A stretch of 64,000 bases of DNA from Symsagittifera roscoffensis (lineage: Eukaryota; Xenacoelomorpha; Acoela; Convolutidae), in contig NC_087068.1 in NCBI RefSeq assembly GCF_963678635.1, forward strand, positions 29,452,318 to 29,516,317, given 5' to 3'. Numbering within the stretch: the first letter of the stretch is position 1; each line of letters starts with the position of its first letter. Shown here piece after piece: positions 11,676-24,700 of this stretch. The notes under the pieces were generated by a model that had not been told where the DNA came from, made no database searches, and saw only the letters and a program-made list of their open reading frames with translations. A program made the position numbers and the translations under genes.

Positions 11676-11980
11676 TGGAAACTTTTGATACTTGGCTATT
11701 TGGTTATTGCAATTAACGGAAAATGCAGAGAAATTATGTGGTCATACATTATGTTTTGCAACACAAATCTCATGAGAGTCGAAAAAATCAATCAAATAAA
11801 ATGAAGTCTTCGCTGTTCTTATATGTTTTTACATCTTTTCTCGCGGAAAAACAGCAGTTCAATTCGTTATTTAAGCTTTATTGTTGTTGCAAAACGAATG
11901 ACCTTTGTATAGTTTTTGTTTTCAAAAATAAAGGTTATAAAATAATACTTCAAATTCCAATTGTTTTGAGCAAATGAAAG
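11676..11980 (+). terminator. 3' UTR with candidate poly(A) signals
   Basis: Downstream of the stop of the UIM-like gene, AATAAA occurs at 11795-11800 and again at 11927-11932, both in AT-rich sequence suitable for a 3' UTR. Which one is used cannot be told from sequence. Confidence 0.5.
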
Positions 11981-14900
11981 CAGGAATGTTTTGTCTGGAG
12001 CTAGTGCTCGACTATGTTTCAAATATTTGTTTAACCGAATGACTGTTTTCGTTCACGATTGTATGTCGAATACTGTGCACCTGTTCGACGACCAATTCGA
12101 TCGAATCATCAGTCAAAATTGGTTATAGAGAACACTAGTTTTTATATATTTCAACCGGTTATTTGTTTCCTGGTCATGGCTATACCACATTCATACAATG
12201 AGCTCACAAGCGCGCTTCTATTTTGATGAAATTCTTTTACTTCGTCAAAACAAAATGTCCGAAGATTTATGTTCACTGAACCTAATTGCCAACATACAAA
12301 AAAAATTGAGCACACACCTGAAAAACATTAAGTTAAAATCAAAACAAAGTTAGCCGGTTGCTGTGCAAGTAGCACAAAGTTTTCCGACCATACTCATAAA
12401 ACCTAGAAATTAAAGTTCTTCACACCGTAAAAAAAATTAGCTGTTTAGGGATAATCAACAACAGCTATCTTCAAGAAAAATGAGCAAATAAAATTCTTTA
12501 AAAAATCGGTTTATTTTGTATTCGGTGTATACTAAAACACACCCGAATACAAAATGCATCCCCATTTTCAATAGTCGGAACAATACTAATCGCAGAAAAT
12601 GAAAGTTTATATTTTAAAAAAATAGATTTTGGTTGCTTTTTTAGTATATTACGGGAGTGCCTGAAAAAAAATTGGTAAAATTTGAGATCGTGTAAATTTT
12701 TTCCATAGACATGTTTAAGTAATTCGAAAAGCCTATTTAAAAAGCCAATTTTAAATGGAGTTTGGTATAGCATCTGAAACAAATGACTTCCTGAGCCAAA
12801 ATTTATGTTATAATTCTGGATTGTGAAAACAGAAATTATTAAAAAGTGTGAGAGTTGATTTTCTCATTAATTTTATTTGAGACACAAAAATTTAAATTTT
12901 TCGAAAAAAAATTTCATACATCAAGGAAAAAACCGGCTGCTCTGCTGTGTAATTGCATATTCTTCTAATATTGTTTAAACTCTAGGCACATTCAGCGTAT
13001 TTCGAAAAAATAATTTTTATACAACCCAATTTGTGGCATTTGAAAAATCCAGAATGTGAAGGTTGGCGTACTCTGGAAACTTTGAATTCTTCTCGTAAAC
13101 TACCACGACAACTTCTGAGATTGAAACATCAGAGATTTAGACTTCGCTTTGCCTTTATTTTTGAAGAAAAATCTATGCTTTAGAAAATGTCCAAGTTTTA
13201 AAATTTGTCCGTTTTTTTTTGGAGTTTATTTTTAAATGTCCCCGATAGCTACCTTGCCAAATCTAAATTTAAGGGTTCTAGAAACAAACCAGGGGCTGAA
13301 AATTTTTTCTGAACTAACTGCTACGCCCTAATTGTTAATGAAAAGTAAATTCGAGTTTAGAAAAATAATAAATTTTTGAAAATTTGACCAATTTTTAGCC
13401 ATTTTTTTGTCTTGAGAATTACCGTATAAAATCTGAGATTAATGGCTCAATAAAAAACCAATTGTAAGTGGTTGTCCCGCATCAGCGAATTTTCTATATT
13501 TTGAAAGAGAATTTGCTATGGAGTTGAAAATTTTGACAAGTTGTAATTGAATCACCTGCATAAATGAGTTCTCACCATTTCGTTAACGATTTCACTCTGG
13601 ACTTAAGAAATGTCCAATGTCCAGCATTTATGCTGAGCTTAGGTTATCTACAGTAGTTTATTTCTGCTTAGTTTTGCCTTTACACGAGAAAAAATAACTT
13701 TGGGATGTTTTTAATGCCATTTTAGGAATCAAAAACTTAAAAAGTTCACAAACTTTCTGCGAATAAAATGAAAAAATTTAATAATTTATATAATTTTTTT
13801 TTTCTGATTATTCTTGTTTTTTTATCAGCTTTACTTCAAAATTTTTTTGTCCTGTTTGTCCATATTACTATGGTTCTCGAATATGCCTAAATTTTGGTTT
13901 TACGACAGGTTGTTTCACCGCACCACCAGAAAAAATTTTGCGTAGTATTTTTGAAAATTTTTTGCGTAGTATTTTAAAGACTTTGGTCAAAACATTCTGT
14001 GCCACTTGCACAATAACCGGCTACCCTTGTTTCGATTTTTCAATAATTAGTATAAAAAATTGCACATCAGTTTGCACTTCACATAATTTGTTACCTGTAA
14101 TGTTTTCGAAAAAATTATCTGAAAAAAATCAAACCTTGAATTATTACCAATTTTCAAATTTCAAAAAAGTATTGCTTGCTCCTCGTACAGCGCAGTCGGA
14201 ACATTCAGGTTTGCGCACTGATATACAAGCAACTTTAATTTACTGGGTTTGGTTGTGCGTTTTAATTCTGCATATAAAGTCGCATAAAACAATACTAAAC
14301 AACCGTGAAAAACCAATTTAAGGCTTCCCAATTTCTCCAACCCTGTTCCGCACCATCCTAAATATATATTCTTTTGGGTAAAACTTTGACTGTTTTTAAA
14401 GCACTCTGTGGTACTTGCATAGCATATCGCTAGTGTTGTTTTGTTCATTTTGGCGAAAAATGAACAAAACAAAAATAGCCAGGTGGTATACCACAGAGTG
14501 TTTCAAACACAGTCACAATTGTATCAAAAAAATTTCAAAAGAAGTTGCAGCGGATCTGGGTTTAGAATAAAGTTTTTGTCAATTGATTTAAAAGCCCTAA
14601 CTTTTGAGCGCTTTTACTCGGCACTGACAAAGCTTTTAGGTTTTTAATTGTACCTCAAATCACAACTTGAAGTATTCCATGTGTTTCTTTGACTCCGTCT
14701 CCTTTGACTTTGCCATGTCAGATAAATTGATAAAACAGTTCTTCACCTCAAACTTTTTTGCAGCTTCATGATCAAATAAATTTTATTCTAGGTAATTTAT
14801 ATCGAGAAAATTTAAATAAAATCAAAAAAAAATTATTATGAGGTCAAACTGTGCATTGGATATGCGCACAATTTGGTGGTTGCAGGTCTCTTAAATATGT

Positions 14901-15120
14901 TACAGTTTTTGTCCGAAAGATCAAAGAAAATGAAATAAGAAAAGAAGAAAGAGTGCGTCTTTGTTGCGAAATCTGCTTGTAATTCTTCAAATATACAGTT
15001 TGGCCTTGTAATGAAAATTTTTAGGCATTGTTCAACCATGAACGCACAAATAATTAGAAACCACCTTGAATTTTATTTAGCTAGTAGCTATGACAAAATA
15101 AATTAGAACTTCTCAGAGAT
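11981..15120. other. AT-rich intergenic DNA with two dispersed-repeat copies
   Basis: No credible gene. Copies of the short dispersed repeat (core CCGGTTGCTGTGCAAGT) sit at about 12341-12396 (plus) and 13983-14040 (minus). A fragment resembling the end of the 0.53-kb repeat (GCAGTCGGAACATTCAGG) is at about 14190-14235. ORFs of 60-127 codons in this stretch have no recognisable content. Confidence 0.5.
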
Positions 15121-15130
15121 TAGCTTCAGA

Positions 15131-15650
15131 AAGGGTACACCGTATGTTTGTCATGATATCTGTTTTTAGCCGGATAGGTTCGTGCTTCTTCTTAGCCCGA
15201 GACAGTTATTACTCTTACCTTCCTTTGAAAGTTTTCCACCCACATAGCAGAAGACTTTTACTTAGCTTCTTGCTAAGCTTAACAGCAAGTGGCACGATAC
15301 ATAATTCCTTTTAGCTTACACTCATTTGGAACCAGGTCAAAACTAATGTTTAATAAATCCAATTATATTCTCGATAACTATCACTTTAAAACACTTAAAA
15401 TTACCCAAACACAATAAAACTTACTAAACATTACAATAATTGGTAAGGCTGAGACTATTTATAGTTTCAGCCAGCGAGGAATAAATTTAATTTAGAAAGC
15501 AGTTACTCTTTATCTCCTCTAACCTCGCAAGAACACCAGTTTATATTAGATTATTGAAACTAGGAAATATAAGAGTAAAATTAAGATTGGTATTAGACAA
15601 AGAAGTTGCACAAATCTATCCGGCGCGACGAACAGACGGTGTACCTTATC
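15131..15650. mobile_element. Candidate inverted-repeat (MITE-like) element
   Basis: The left end reads AAGGGTACACCGTATGTTTG, then TAGCCGGATAGG. The right end, reverse-complemented, reads AAGGTACACCGTCTGTTCG, then CGCCGGATAG. The arms thus match imperfectly over about 45 bp. No obvious target duplication and no transposase were found, so the superfamily is unknown. It may be an old MITE. Confidence 0.45.
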
Positions 15651-16849
15651 CGAAACTACTATACGAGAAAGCCACCCCGGACCTAACTTGCAATAGATCT
15701 TATAAAAATACTGGAAAACTATGAAACCGGAAGATTTTTATTATGATTAACATTTCTTGATACGAGTCTACGTATCTGGTGAGCTTTTTTCTTTTTGATT
15801 AATGTATAATGATATTGGTATTTTTGTATAATTAACTTAGTAAACGCCTCTAGAAAAATCTTAGTGATGTTAAGCCAAAAATGGATGTAATTGTTACCAA
15901 ACTGTTGACACGCTACTGATTTTATGCTAATTTTAAGTGTTTTTGATTTCAAAGTTTCTTCATCAGCTTCGGAAAAAATCAGCTTCGGAAATTATTGGTG
16001 GCTTTATTCTACCCTGCGAGCGTAGAACAAGCGAAAAATATTCCAGTTCAGATATCATTCCAACTGACGCTCGTTAAATGAGAATTGTGCATTTTTGAAC
16101 TTAACATTACGCATAGAGGGAATGTGCGATGAAACTAATCCAAATTTACTTATAGCTATTAACTCTTAGTTAGACCCCATCTCGACTATCAGACTGAAAT
16201 TGAATATGCAGCATGCGTCAGACCAAAATGTATTTTCGGTCTGGATAAATTGTCTGGTTGACCGACTTCGGTCTGATTACCTTTAGAACAGTTCGACCCG
16301 GCAGTTCCTTTAAGAAATTTGTTTTTTATTTTCTCCTTGCCACAGCGGTGCCGTAATTTTGTTTCAATCTGCCATTCAAATCTGCAATCAATTGAACTTT
16401 TTGAAGAATGAAAATGGGCAAATTAAATATGGGCAAACTTTGAAGAAAAAAAACGTTCATTTGGCCTACTTTATTGGAAACACTGGAAGTTACCAACAAA
16501 TTGGAATAGGTAGATTCAATTACTAATCCATGAAACAAAAATTCCAAAAGCGCAGCAACTCCGTTATTTATCACCACCGAAAGTTTTTTGGCGTTTTAGT
16601 TTATCATTGATAAATCTTAAAACTTCTATGTTTCAAGCTCAAAAGCCATTTTGGGCTGTAACAGAAAACACAAGTTGATGAATAATATCAGTTGGTTCGT
16701 TTCAATGGCAGTTTTTGTTTGTTGCTCTTCTGAAATGCCTAAAACCAACGCTCACAAACGTCTAAAGAGTAACAATTTCGGGATTCTCTACTAGAGTTAG
16801 CAAGTTATTCGGAGTTGGAAGAAAAAGAATCTGTCTACCCGGGCTAAGA

Positions 16850-17090
16850 TGCTCGACTCATGATTCGACCGAAACGGTTGAACGATGTCCGTTTTCGACT
16901 TTTTCAGTCGAACCATGTCCTTTTTTGACTTTGTTTGACTTTACCGGACATGGTTCGACTTTGTTCAATTTTGCTCGACTTTGTTTGGCTATACCGGGAA
17001 TTGTTAAAAAGTTGTTCGGCTTTGTTCGACTTTAGCGGACATGTTTCGACTTTGTTTGACTTTATCGGACATTGTCTGATTTTGACGGGA
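16850..17090 (+). repeat. Degenerate minisatellite of TTCGACTTTG units
   Basis: About 240 bp built from interleaved short motifs: TCGACTTTGTT, TTTGACTTTACCGGACATGG and variants, repeated many times with substitutions. An open frame over it merely translates the repeat. Confidence 0.75.
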
Positions 17091-17187
17091 ATTTATGAAA
17101 CCGTCCTAATTAACGGCGCAGCTCGGAAATCATTTGTCGAATCAATTGTCGAAAACTTGCCTGCAGCAAACCTAAATATAATACAAA

Positions 17188-17207
17188 AATATATATATAT
17201 ATATTTG
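17188..17207. repeat. AT dinucleotide microsatellite
   Basis: A short run of alternating A and T. No other significance is visible. Confidence 0.8.
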
Positions 17208-17453
17208 TTATTCATACTGGTCTTGTGGTGATCATGATCTGATATGGTACAACCCAACTGAGAGCAATAGCTGTCAGATCGCATGAATTAGCGTTAACCA
17301 TTCAGTTGTTTGCACCTTCTCGGGAGCTCACGCATACTTCGGTTTATCAGTCCGTTCAGATTTTAATAGTTTTTTTGCCTTAACTTATGACATAGTGATA
17401 GAAAAATGCGTCAAGTATCACCGTTCTGGTAAAGAGCGTCAGCGGAGCCACCA

Positions 17454-18120
17454 ATGGAATGGTCCAAGTCGGAAGCCATCATGGAAATGGCTGTTTTTGC
17501 CAAGGACAGGATAGAGGTAAGAAACCTATATAGAGATAATCCTGCAATAACAGTTCCAGCAAAACCAACAAACGAAATGGAAATCACTAGAGAAACAGAG
17601 GGACAGAAGAAAAATGGGAACATTAGTAATCAAGAGAAAAATGGAGGTTGGAAGAATGATGTTATCAAAGTCATAGAGAAAGGTGTACTGTCTAACTCAT
17701 TTACATGGGAGGAAGCAGACGCAAATGTACGAAACTGCATATTTCTTTGCCTGTGTGCAGAGGTTCAACGTCAACTACAACAGAAAAGACCCGGTGTTGA
17801 ACCACAATAAACATCAACAAAAAATTGAAAACACTTGAAAATATTTTCGTTACAACGAGACTAATCGTATTCGGTAGATACAGTTTTAGATACAACAAAA
17901 GAAAAAGGAACCTTCAGAAACATTTCACGCAGATTTTTTGGAACTAGCATCCACTGCACATCGTAGCGACTGGCAAGAGGAATGGGTTCGAGACATCTTT
18001 ACCGCACATATGGCTATCAAAGAGATAGCAGAAAAATTATTGGAAAAAACCAGATCTCCGCAGGACGCATATAAAAATGCAATCATAAGATATAAGGGAT
18101 AGAACTTAGCAAAACAATGA
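17454..18120 (+). pseudogene. gag: Gag capsid remnant of the decayed gypsy element
   Basis: The first frame (to 17807) ends in an NVRNCIFLCLCAEVQRQLQQ segment. After a frame change, about 17900-18100 reads FLELASTAHRSDWQEEWVRD and then a segment ending TRSPQDAYKNAI. This charged, helical pattern with an EWVRD block is typical of Ty3/gypsy capsid proteins. Several frame changes and a TAG at the end break it. Confidence 0.6.
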
Positions 18121-18299
18121 AAACAAATCCATTTGGACCCACATCATTAACAACAATCAAATACTAACGCATGGGTTACATTCAGCTATGCAGACGAGGG
18201 GAACCAATGAGTGATTAATTTAACCAAAGAGGTCGCGGACAAACAAAAGGCGGTCAAAACTATCCACGAGGGAGCTACTCACACTATCAGAATTAAAGA

Positions 18300-18430
18300 A
18301 CACAAGGCAAAATGTGTTACAAATGTGGACGATAGTTCGGACAAAAACATTTACAGTCACGCCCCACAGAGGATAAAATCTGCACAAAGTGTGCTAAATC
18401 GGGACAAGTTGCAAAGATTTGTAGATCAAC
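18300..18430 (+). pseudogene. Nucleocapsid zinc-knuckle remnant (two CCHC boxes)
   Basis: One frame reads CYKCGR, a stop, then FGQKHL, followed by CTKCAKSGQVAKIC. Both resemble CX2CX4HX4C zinc knuckles, but the histidine of the second box is replaced by glutamine and the first is interrupted by TAG. It directly follows the Gag capsid remnant, the normal position for nucleocapsid. Confidence 0.6.
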
Positions 18431-19599
18431 AGGTGTCAACTACAAGCAAGCAACCAAACAACGAGCAGAGAGTAAATGAAAAAGAAGCAGTCGATGGCGT
18501 TGAAAATTCTCACGTGGCATACGCAGAAATTGTATCTACAACTGGAATTAGGAGATACCGCGATACAACTTTACTGTAATTGCAATTGCAAAGGCAATCA
18601 AGATCAAAAAGTTGCTAAGCATCCAAGAAGACCATTTACACGGACATATAGTACGTTTGGAACCTAGAATGAAGAATTGAGAATTAATTTGCAGCTACAG
18701 GCTCACTGAAAATCATTTTCTTTTCCAAAAATGAAAACTGCGCAAAAAAACGGACTGACAAATGTACATATTTTATAATTGTCCAACCGGCTTGCTACCA
18801 TAGTGAGTACATTATCTCGAAAAAAGACTTATCGTGGCAATTGATTCCAGTGCGTGGACTGTACAGATGACCAACAGAAAGCCAACATCCAACATGTTTG
18901 AAAGAAATGTTCTATCACAAAATGGTATAAAATTGGTACAGGAAAAACCAAAACAAAATCAGGTCTTTATTATAAAGCAGAAAAAAAACCAAATCCAGAA
19001 GTAAAACATAAAGTCAAAAAAATTTCGGTAACTATGTGTACGAATGGGAAAAAAATCACGCTACGAAAACACAACGTGTGAAAAACGTCACTCAACGAAC
19101 ATGTAAAATTGTAAAAATTGAACATATTATTCAGACAAAAACATTTTGTCGGACTTGTATTCTGATTGTAACAAACAATTCATTAGTCAAACTGTAATAA
19201 AGGTTAGCAGGATCAAACAGTGTCAATAGCATTAGATGTGAAGAAAGGCACCAAAAACAAGTATCAGATGCAAAATTTTGAACTACTTATTGACAATATT
19301 GCCTAAAATTTCAAAAAGAAAAAACGCGACATATCAATTTCAAGCAACTTTTTTTTAACCGAAATTCATATATACCAGCCGAGATTCGAAAAGCAATAGA
19401 TCTCACAAACATCAAACTGCAAAAAGATACGCATGTCTAGATGGTAAATTAATCATCTTTAAAGTTTCATCCCAATTTTAGCTCAACTAAAAGCAACCAT
19501 AAGACCACTCCTAATAACATAGAAGTAAACAGTATAGTAGATTGCAAAGCGGAACATGCCGCCAAACTCAACCCATTACTAAAAATATTATCTGAACTC

Positions 19600-19990
19600 C
19601 CTGAAAATGAAAAATTCAACCAAAGTCTAGAGACCCACCTGGTCTGTGACACGTCAAATTTTGGGTTCGGGTCTGCACTAGAACAAATCATAGAAGTGGG
19701 CTGAGTAGCAGTTGCCTACGCCTCGCGGTTTCTGAATTCATAAGCAGAAAAATTTTATTGAACTAATTAGTGCTACCAGGGGTCGTTTGAGCCAACAAGC
19801 ATTTTACATACTTTTTATACGGGAAAATTTTTTCGTCATCACAGACCACCAAGCTGTAATCAGTGCTTTAAACGGAAGCTAAAGATCGAAAACAAGATGG
19901 ATTAACAGGCTAGTTTCATTCACTTTCGGCATCGAACATTTACAGGGAACGAAAGTGGGACTAATAGATTGTATGTCTAGAAATCATTAG
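19600..19990 (+). pseudogene. RNase H domain remnant, copy A
   Basis: Translated pieces include HLVCDTSNFGFGSALEQ, VAYASRFLNS, VITDHQAVISALN and a final GLIDCMSRN. These are the conserved blocks of Ty3/gypsy RNase H (first catalytic D in the CDTS block, the TDH block, and the closing D-x-x-SR block). In-frame TGA and TAA codons and an indel break it. A second copy of the same region lies at 22830-23160. Confidence 0.75.
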
Positions 19991-21194
19991 GATTAGATGA
20001 ATGAGGAATTTATTGTGCCGTAAAACAAATCTTTTATTTCAACTTTCAAGTTTTTAAATGATTGACAACTTCATTCTCAATGATTAAGGCCAACAAAACC
20101 TGCTAATCAAAAATTGCTAACGAGGCAATTGAAACCTCAAGTGAAATTCAAAATGTCCGGGCGAACTGAAAACGGTTATTCAAGTTTGTCGAAAAACAAC
20201 GACAATTGAAGGTAGAAACATAACAATGAGATGAGACATAGAAACGACTACAAATGATTTAAAGAGGTATTCATTGAGGAAAACGCACAAACAAAACGTG
20301 GAAACAAACCGCAATCACGGCAAGGTAGAAACGAAAAAACTACTGGCGATGCGAGTCCGACAGTGAAGAAAGCTTATCAAACGTCCGGTCGCACCACCGA
20401 AACACAACAAAAAATACATACGAACGACAAAATTCCCCAACACAGACAGTTATGACAGATCAAAGAATCCAACAATCAAGCCGGGAAAGCAAACTAATAA
20501 AACCCGATGCAAGCCAAAGACTCAACACAGGTGCTGCCAAGAAAAACGATTTTTCCGAAAGTAGTCTTTGATAGCCCAAGAAGCTATAGAATCCCTACAC
20601 TATTAAAAGTGTCGAAAAAAACCAAACAATTAGACCAAACACCATGACGAGAAGAGTCAGAAAATTTCCACACGAAGTCAACTCAAAACCAAACTCAAAC
20701 AAACGAGCGAACAGAATCTGCCACCCAAGATACCAAAAAGATAAAGGAACAACACAACGCAGAAACACAAGCGGAGCTACCAATTGAAGTACATGAGCAA
20801 AACGAATACTGCGCATGTAGAGTGGACCCTGAACAAAATCGGGCCGAGATCATGTCCCCATCGAGACACAACCGACGATGACGGTCCAAACAGTGGAAAA
20901 CAATCATGTGCCACAACTCGAGGTGAGCCACGAGATCATCAAATCAAACTTGGTTGCTACAATGGATTGCGCCTCCAAGATAGAAGCGGAAGAGGATACT
21001 TTTTTACCGGAAAAATCTCCAAAACGCATTGGAAGTAGATACATCGCCACCGCGTTGTGGAGGAACCGAAACACGGAACCACTCGTAAATTTTGATCTAA
21101 AAAAGGACTGTCAGTCACTAAAATGCTCTTATGGAGACTATTGGTGCAATATAAAAGGAGTCGTCCACATGTCAGGGGAGATTGCCTACTACTA

Positions 21195-21370
21195 GACGAA
21201 CGGATCGTGCTGCTATCTCAATTACGGCAAACGATACTTGATAGCTTACATCTAACACCTCCCGGACCCGCCTCAATGCAAAATTTGTGTGAATACAGCT
21301 GGTTACCGCACATACACAAGATTTTCTAACAAATGGATGAGAACTGCTACTACTGCATCAAACAAGGTAA
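21195..21370 (+). pseudogene. Integrase HHCC zinc-binding remnant
   Basis: The segment LRQTILDSLHLTPPGPASM, then WLPHIHK and NCYYCIKQGK, fits the integrase N-terminal zinc-binding domain, with the CX2C pair intact and one histidine apparently changed to proline. A TAA falls between the W-P block and the cysteine pair. No D-D-E core follows, so the catalytic part is lost or unrecognisable. Confidence 0.65.
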
Positions 21371-22421
21371 AGACACGAAATCAGAGAGCAAAAAAACACA
21401 GTCGGTCGAAATGAAATCGATAGTAGCAGCCAAGAGGAGGTCCACAAGACAAGCATTATAACTTTACAGGACACCTACTGGATGAAATAAAAAGGCTTGC
21501 ATATATCTTAGTGGCAGAAGATAAGTCCTCAAAAGTTCCAACATCAAATATAGTATCTAACTAAGGCCCCCGCTCACATGGTGAGAAAATTCATGCAGAG
21601 ATACAAATCAAACAACGGTGTGATGCAAAAACTAAGATGCGGTCTGGCTCAAAGTTTTTGGTCGGAAAAATTCAAAATTTACTAAAAACAAACAACCTTA
21701 AATTACTGTTTGAACCAGTCGATGACCACAACTCAATAAAAGTATAAGAGCGGATGATACAAACACCAAAAATCACGTTAGGTGTAATGTATATAGATGA
21801 AAACAACAAACATCACAATCTGGCATCAGATGTAGCTGAAATCATAAAAACGATAGAAAAAAATTTGTTGCAAAATGAACACGCATTTATCAAAAAATAA
21901 CAACAACTAGCTCAAAAAATATTTTAAAACTGGGAAAATGCCAAACACGCTTGCTTAGATTGGAATAATCTGATCCATCCATCAGTCTAACTGGAGGTAA
22001 TGCATGACCTTCAAAGACAAAGTAATCATCAAACGGAGACCAGTGGATCCCTGCTTGCCTTAACCGATCATCAAGAATGAACAGGAAAAACAACGACATG
22101 GAAAAATATCGACCCATCCCCGAAATAAAGCAGATGCGAGCACAAGACAAGCATTATCTAAAGTAAAAGGAGCAAAAATAAAACATACTAAAATCACAGC
22201 ACGGAGAAATATATGTCAAAACCATTAATAAAGTAGCCAAAAATCAGTTCGAATCACAACAACAGTCTGAAAACACAAAATTTTCGAGAAAAATACAAAA
22301 CAACAACCGGAAAAATTTTTTAACCCACTTGTCTCACACAGCTTGGGTTCAAACACTAGGAAAATACTGTCGATTTTTAAGAAACAGCGAACTTATTTTG
22401 TGCCGAATTCAAAAATATAAA

Positions 22422-23175
22422 GACTTATCGTGGCAATTGATTCCAGTGCGTGTACTGTACAGTCGGCTCCGTTTGTTCTTTTGAACTACTTATTGACAAT
22501 ATTGCCTAAATTTTCAAAAAGAAAAAACGCGACATATCAATTTCAAGCAACTTTTTTTTACCGAAATTCATATATACCAGCCGAGATTCGAAAAGCAATA
22601 GATCTCACAAACATCAAACTGCAAAAAGATACGCATGTCTAGATGATAAATTAATCATCTTTAAAATTTCATCCCAATTTTAGCACAACTAAAAGCAACC
22701 ATAAGACCACTCCTAATAACATAGAAGTAAACAGTATTTTAGATTGCAAAGCGGAACATACCGCCACACTCAACCCAGTGCTGAAAATAGTATCTGAACT
22801 CACTGAAAACAAATAGTTCAACCAAAGCTTAGATACCCACCTGGTCTGTGATACGTCAAATTTTGGGTTAGAGTCTGCACTAGAACAAATCATAGAAGTA
22901 AGGCTGAGTAGCAGTTGCCTACGCCTCGCGGTTTCTGAGTTCACAAGCAGAAAAAATTCAATGAACTAATTAGAGTTAATAGGGGTCGTTATACGGGAAA
23001 GTTTTACCGTCATCACAGACCACCATGCAGTAATCAGTGCTTCAAGCAAAAGATCGAAAAGAAGATGGATTAACAGGCTGGTTTCATTCAATTTCGACAT
23101 CGAAAATTTACAGGGAAGAAAATTGGGACTAAAAGATTGTATGTCTAGAAAACCAGTAGGATTAGCTGGACGAGG
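22422..23175 (+). repeat. Duplicated block of the decayed gypsy element (RNase H copy B)
   Basis: It starts with the same GACTTATCGTGGCAATTGAT as position 18834, skips the part corresponding to about 18880-19275, then tracks copy A closely through the RNase H blocks to the SRKP end. It has its own deletions: a segment corresponding to about 19790-19818 is absent. The flanking block 23617-24330 matches 21730-22420, so the duplication unit was about 1.9 kb in its right part. Confidence 0.7.
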
Positions 23176-24700
23176 AATTTAATTCGGCGTAAAATAAATC
23201 TTCCATTTCAATGATTCTAGAACATTCAGGAAAAAAATCACAGAAAGAAGAAGAACATTTTTGAAACTCATGGATCAAATAATTGGAAAAACAGTACGAA
23301 CCACAGCGAAAGTAAAAGATCTCAAAAATTTGAACAAAAACTAGAAAATAAAGACACGGAAAAAAATCTAACCTACACTCCTCACGCAGCCTGGGTTCAA
23401 ACATTAGGAAAACAACTCGGATTATAAAGAAACAGCGAATTTGTTTTTCACAGCTAAATTCAAAATTATACGTACTATGCAGATTGTCCGCTTAACGGAT
23501 TATGTAGCATATAAATCAGTGAAGATAAACGGTGCATGTTTGCAATTTTTTGACATCGAAAAACCAAAGGCACCACAGCATGAAATGATCACCAAAGATG
23601 AGGAAACCTACGACCACAGTTCAATGAGTGTAGTTAAGCGTATGTTACAAACACTAAAATTCAGGTTTGGAGTAATCCTTATGGCTCAGAACAACACATC
23701 TTACAAACTGGCATCAGATATAGCTGAAATTGTACAAATATCAAGAAAAACTCGGGGTAACAAGAATATCTCCTTTTAGAGCCTATTTGAGTCAAAAACC
23801 GAACGCACACTTTAACAAGTATCCTAAACCTGGAAAATGCCAATTACTCTTGCTTAAATTGCAAAAATTTGATCCATCAATCAGTCTAATCGGAGGTAAT
23901 TCATGACCTTCAAAGATGGACCGAGGACAAAATAAGCATCAAGCGGAGACCAGTGGATCCCTAATTGCCATAAACGATCATCAGGAATGAACAGGGAAAA
24001 CAACGACAATGAAAAATATCGGCCCATCCACGAAATAAAGAAAGCAGATGCGAGCACAAGACAAAAAGAGCACAAAAACTTAAAATAAAACTGATTAAAA
24101 TCACAGCAAGGAGAAATATATGTAGGAACTCATTGATAAAGTAGCAAAAAAATCAGTACGAATCACAACAACAGTATGAAAACACAAAACTTTCAAACAA
24201 AATACGAAACAACAGACGGAAAAATTTTAACCTAAATGTCTTACACAGCTTGGGTTCAAACACTAGCAAAACAACGCCGATTATTAAGAAACACAATCTT
24301 GTTTTTGTGCCGAATTCAAAAATATGCGGACCGCCCCGCTTAACGAATTATGTAGCGTATAAATCAGCGAGGATAAGCGGCGCATGTTTGCGTTTTTGGA
24401 CATCAAAAAGCCAAACGCTCCACCACAGAAGATGAGGAAAACGGTTTAACAACGAAGTTGATCTGCAAGGAACAACACGCTCGCAAGTAAAAAACAGAAG
24501 CGAGTCCGAAGAGACGAAGACTGAAACCTATAACCGGAAAAGCAACTGGGGAAATCACTGCCAGCGACACATGCATGGGAAATGAAAATCGAACCAGGAA
24601 GCAACAAACCTATAATAGGCGAGCAACAAAACTACAGTGGAGTCAACGAATTCATCTAGCGATTGAGGCAACCACAAATTGCGATTGAGGCGACCCAAAA

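Larger units (their letters stand above)
17411..24700 (+). mobile_element. Decayed Ty3/gypsy LTR retrotransposon with internal duplication
   Basis: Fragments of Gag, zinc knuckles, RNase H and the integrase zinc-binding domain occur in the order of a Ty3/gypsy element on the plus strand, all broken by stops and frameshifts. Most of RT and the integrase core appear deleted. Two similar blocks recur: 18829-19990 matches 22422-23175, and 21730-22420 matches 23617-24330, so part of the element was duplicated after or during decay. No clear LTR pair was recognised. Composition (A-rich plus strand) differs from that of the intact 20-kb element further right, and the two are not the same family. Confidence 0.75.

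Noticed and set aside
16935-17231. 98-codon frame
   Set aside because: It translates the TTCGACTTTG minisatellite and has no other coding sign.
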